Below, in pieces: positions 62,077 through 64,000 of a DNA stretch of 64,000 nt. This DNA is from Armatimonadota bacterium (GTDB taxonomy: Bacteria > Armatimonadota > Fimbriimonadia > Fimbriimonadales > Fimbriimonadaceae). The notes beneath the pieces are model-generated. The model worked only from the letters and a program-made list of their open reading frames with translations. It did no database searches and had not been told where the DNA came from. Numbering within the stretch: position 1 is the stretch's first letter; every line of letters begins with the position of its first letter. Both the position numbers and the translations under genes were made by a program. The stretch spans positions 110,862 to 174,861 of the forward strand of contig JAFDWX010000002.1 of NCBI GenBank assembly GCA_018268255.1, given 5' to 3'.

Positions 62077-62476
62077 ATTTTGTGATTTCGGCATAATAGA
62101 ACTCCCATGTGTGATGATCCGGATCCGTCACGGAGTGGACGTACATGGATTCCATCGTCTTGGGCTCTCCGAAAGTCTGTCCACCCGCACTGGAGGCTCG
62201 GCGGACCATTTCATCCACTTCCTCTTTGGTGTTGCAGGGAATAGAAACAATGCACGCGGTGGTAAGCGAGCTATCGCCGACAGGATGAGGGGCAAACTGC
62301 CGAAACATGTCGGGCGTGAGATAAAGAGCCAAGAGATTCTCGGCGAGCTGCACGCAGACTGAGAACTCGCTCGAAAACTCCGCCCGCTCGGTGAAACCCA
62401 AGGAGATTAGGAAATTCCTGCTGGAGGCTAAGTTGTTTGAGGGAAGGTTGATAAAGAAATGCCGGCTTGTCTCCAT
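62075..62476 (-). CDS. VOC (glyoxalase/bleomycin resistance) superfamily protein
   Basis: A 133-residue protein with start ATG 62476 (METSRHFFINLP). SSRNFLISLGFTERAEFSSEFSVCVQL and TDPDHHTWEFYYAEITK are the paired beta-alpha-beta-beta-beta halves of the VOC fold; the C-terminal DPDHHTWEF carries the usual Glu. Similar proteins are annotated as lactoylglutathione lyase-like. Substrate unknown. Confidence 0.87.
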   Translation of the reverse strand: METSRHFFINLPSNNLASSRNFLISLGFTERAEFSSEFSVCVQLAENLLALYLTPDMFRQFAPHPVGDSSLTTACIVSIPCNTKEEVDEMVRRASSAGGQTFGEPKTMESMYVHSVTDPDHHTWEFYYAEITK

Positions 62477-62540
62477 ATAAGTTTGAACGTCGCCGCGACC
62501 AAGCCTTTCACCGGAATGCAGTTCTTTGATCCACAAAACC

Positions 62541-62574
62541 AATGTGGTCCGACTCCTAAGAGCCGGACCACATT
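62541..62574 (-). terminator. Terminator after the FadL-like gene
   Basis: AATGTGGTCCG (62541-62551) pairs with CGGACCACATT (62564-62574) around a 12-nt loop. On the minus strand it is followed by GGTTTTGTGG. It lies just past the FadL-like stop. Confidence 0.75.
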
Positions 62575-62590
62575 CGACCAGGGCAGTGGG

Positions 62591-63844
62591 CTAGAACCGA
62601 ATCGTGTAACCAATTTGGAGCTCGAATTGGTGCATTTTGAGTGAGATCGTTTGAGTCGGGTCATTGGGATTAGGCCCCGACACAGTCTTCTGCGGGCTGT
62701 AAACAATCGCAGTGCTCCACTCACCCTTACCCACCACCTTGCTGAGCCCGGCGGTCAGGTGCCACTCCTGCACGCCAGGAGCCAGGATGTTGAACATCAT
62801 TTCGCTGGATGGAATGGGTTGTCGGCCGTAGCTGATGCCAGCTCGAACAGTCGTCGTCTCACTCACTTTCCGTTGAACGCCCAACTTGTAGGTCGTTACA
62901 TCGCGCCATCCAAAGCCAGGACCATTGTCTGAGCCCAGACCGTTGGCGATGTTCGCCATCGGATTAGCCACCGCTGGCACTCCGCCGTACTTAATGGTGC
63001 GGATGTCGAATTCGATCAACGACCCAGTGATGGGCTCAAATGCGAACCCGATGCCGAAATTCTCAGGGATGTCGAATTTACCATGCTGGGCGAACAAACC
63101 TGCGTATTGGTCAAATCGGCTCATCCGGATTTTTGGTTCCCACGTGGCTCCAACCCGGAAATTCGGTGTCAAATTTTGAATAACTCCGAGCTTGAGGCCG
63201 ATACCCGTGCTCTCATCTTGCCCATTATTCGTCAAATCTGTCGCCGTTGGGTTGAATGCTTGGAGGCCCGTGGCCGAGAACGTCTGTCGTGCGAAGATCA
63301 GTGCCGCACCGATAGAGAGATTGTCATTGATCGGTTTGGAGTAAGAGCCCGAAACAAACATCTGCTCTAGGTTCACACCGGCTTTTCCACTGCCGAAGAC
63401 CCCTGCTCCGCCATTGGCACTGGCGGGCCAAGTAGTGTTCATACCGCCGTTGCCGTACAAGGTCAAACCGATGTTCGCACCATCTTTTTGGGGCCAAACC
63501 ATGCCAAAACACGGACAGAAGAACAGCTCTTTCGTGGATTTCACGGTACCTTCGAGAAAGCTTCCCATGCCGGTTGGAGCTCCCGATACCTTGTAACTCC
63601 GGATTGGCATAAAGATGTTCACCCCGAGGTCAAGCCGACGCGTCAGGCGAGCCATTCCAGCCGGATTCAGGGACGCAGCCATAGCATCAAGACCGGTCGC
63701 AATGCCGACTCCTGCCATGCCTTTGTTGCGCACCCCCCAGCCGCTGGAGAAGTAACCATCAGTTGCCCAGGATGGTAGGGATGAAAGTACAAGAATACTA
63801 GAAATAAATAAAGATTTAACAGTTGATTTTTGGTTGCTATCCAT
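62591..63844 (-). CDS. OmpP1/FadL-family outer-membrane transporter
   Basis: A 417-residue outer-membrane barrel. Start ATG 63844 (MDSNQKSTVK) with a signal peptide ending LPSWA. GYFSSGWGVRNKGMAGVGIATGLDAMAASLNPAGMARL is the FadL N-terminal hatch-like segment with its conserved NPAG. The C-terminus ends IGYTIRF with the barrel-type terminal Phe. Family members take up long-chain fatty acids or aromatic hydrocarbons. The frame opens further upstream at 63892. Confidence 0.92.
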   Translation of the reverse strand: MDSNQKSTVKSLFISSILVLSSLPSWATDGYFSSGWGVRNKGMAGVGIATGLDAMAASLNPAGMARLTRRLDLGVNIFMPIRSYKVSGAPTGMGSFLEGTVKSTKELFFCPCFGMVWPQKDGANIGLTLYGNGGMNTTWPASANGGAGVFGSGKAGVNLEQMFVSGSYSKPINDNLSIGAALIFARQTFSATGLQAFNPTATDLTNNGQDESTGIGLKLGVIQNLTPNFRVGATWEPKIRMSRFDQYAGLFAQHGKFDIPENFGIGFAFEPITGSLIEFDIRTIKYGGVPAVANPMANIANGLGSDNGPGFGWRDVTTYKLGVQRKVSETTTVRAGISYGRQPIPSSEMMFNILAPGVQEWHLTAGLSKVVGKGEWSTAIVYSPQKTVSGPNPNDPTQTISLKMHQFELQIGYTIRF

Positions 63845-63967
63845 GCATTCAACTCCAAAGTTGATCGATCCCGCTTCGTAACCTTTTCCCATGGTTTTCG
63901 AGTGGACCTATTTGAAGTTTAGTTGCAAAATGGAATTCGGGGACCGTCAATCGATGGATGGGAACTG

Positions 63968-64000
63968 TGGTGGGCGAGGAGAGACTCGAACTCTCACGCT
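63968..64000 (-). tRNA. tRNA 3' end (probably tRNA-Leu), partial
   Basis: On the minus strand the sequence ends GAGAG-TTCGAGT-CTCTC (a perfect T-arm), then CTCGCCC, discriminator A and an encoded CCA (63968-63970). The rest lies beyond the right edge. Discriminator A and the AGCGT segment before the T-arm, which could end a long variable arm, favour Leu, but the anticodon is not visible. Confidence 0.85.

Overview
This window looks like a chromosomal segment of a Gram-negative (diderm) bacterium of moderate GC. Outer-membrane beta-barrels, lipoproteins and PEP-CTERM sorting show the diderm envelope. Dockerin-like calcium-binding tails on secreted proteins, a PEP-CTERM protein, stand-alone rpsJ and many sugar-active enzymes suggest the Armatimonadota (Fimbriimonas-like). 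That placement is an inference from gene content; no marker phylogeny could be run. There is no prophage, insertion sequence or CRISPR array.

Layout. 1-7912: a GH38 alpha-mannosidase running off the left edge, a short GspE/PilB-type ATPase, small hypotheticals, an Mrr endonuclease, a fibronectin-type secreted protein, a dockerin-tailed secreted protein and an EamA permease. 7969-20099: the highlight, a block of c-type cytochrome genes. A CbcL-like heptaheme/cytochrome b quinol oxidase diverges from ccmABCD. An opposing run encodes a decaheme MtrA/DmsE-like cytochrome, an MtrB-like outer-membrane barrel, an octaheme lipoprotein, CcmF, two monoheme cytochromes and a CXXXY-type CcmE. Together these could carry electrons from the quinol pool across both membranes, with their own heme-attachment machinery alongside. 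20482-24616: SDR dehydrogenase, MHS permease, HPPD, then a repeat-rich gene-free stretch.

24617-32976: a membrane-anchored hypothetical, an active and a degenerate HD-GYP protein in tandem, a GT39 glycosyltransferase, a Xer recombinase, and an FKBP-livF-rimI-tsaD operon. 33094-44285: isolated rpsJ, a split Thermus/Rickettsia-type isocitrate dehydrogenase (its C-terminal domain is a separate upstream gene), GT4, a MutL-like ASKHA protein, a lipoprotein, an orphan MalK-type ATPase, a sialate O-acetylesterase, a clan-A glycosidase and a sugar isomerase-like protein. 44366-53470: a repeat lipoprotein, a DUF5009 acyltransferase, FliL-like, MgtE, TilS, FtsH and a TPR protein. 53506-64000: a large dockerin-tailed C39-peptidase protein, a PEP-CTERM protein, groES-groEL under a CIRCE operator, a DUF2156 protein, ClC with an ArsR regulator, a VOC protein, a FadL-like porin, and the 3' end of a tRNA.

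Two dispersed repeat families occur. One has five copies with nested hairpins whose arms differ in sequence but still pair; one copy lies inside the GH38 reading frame. The other has three copies of a C-rich REP-like element.
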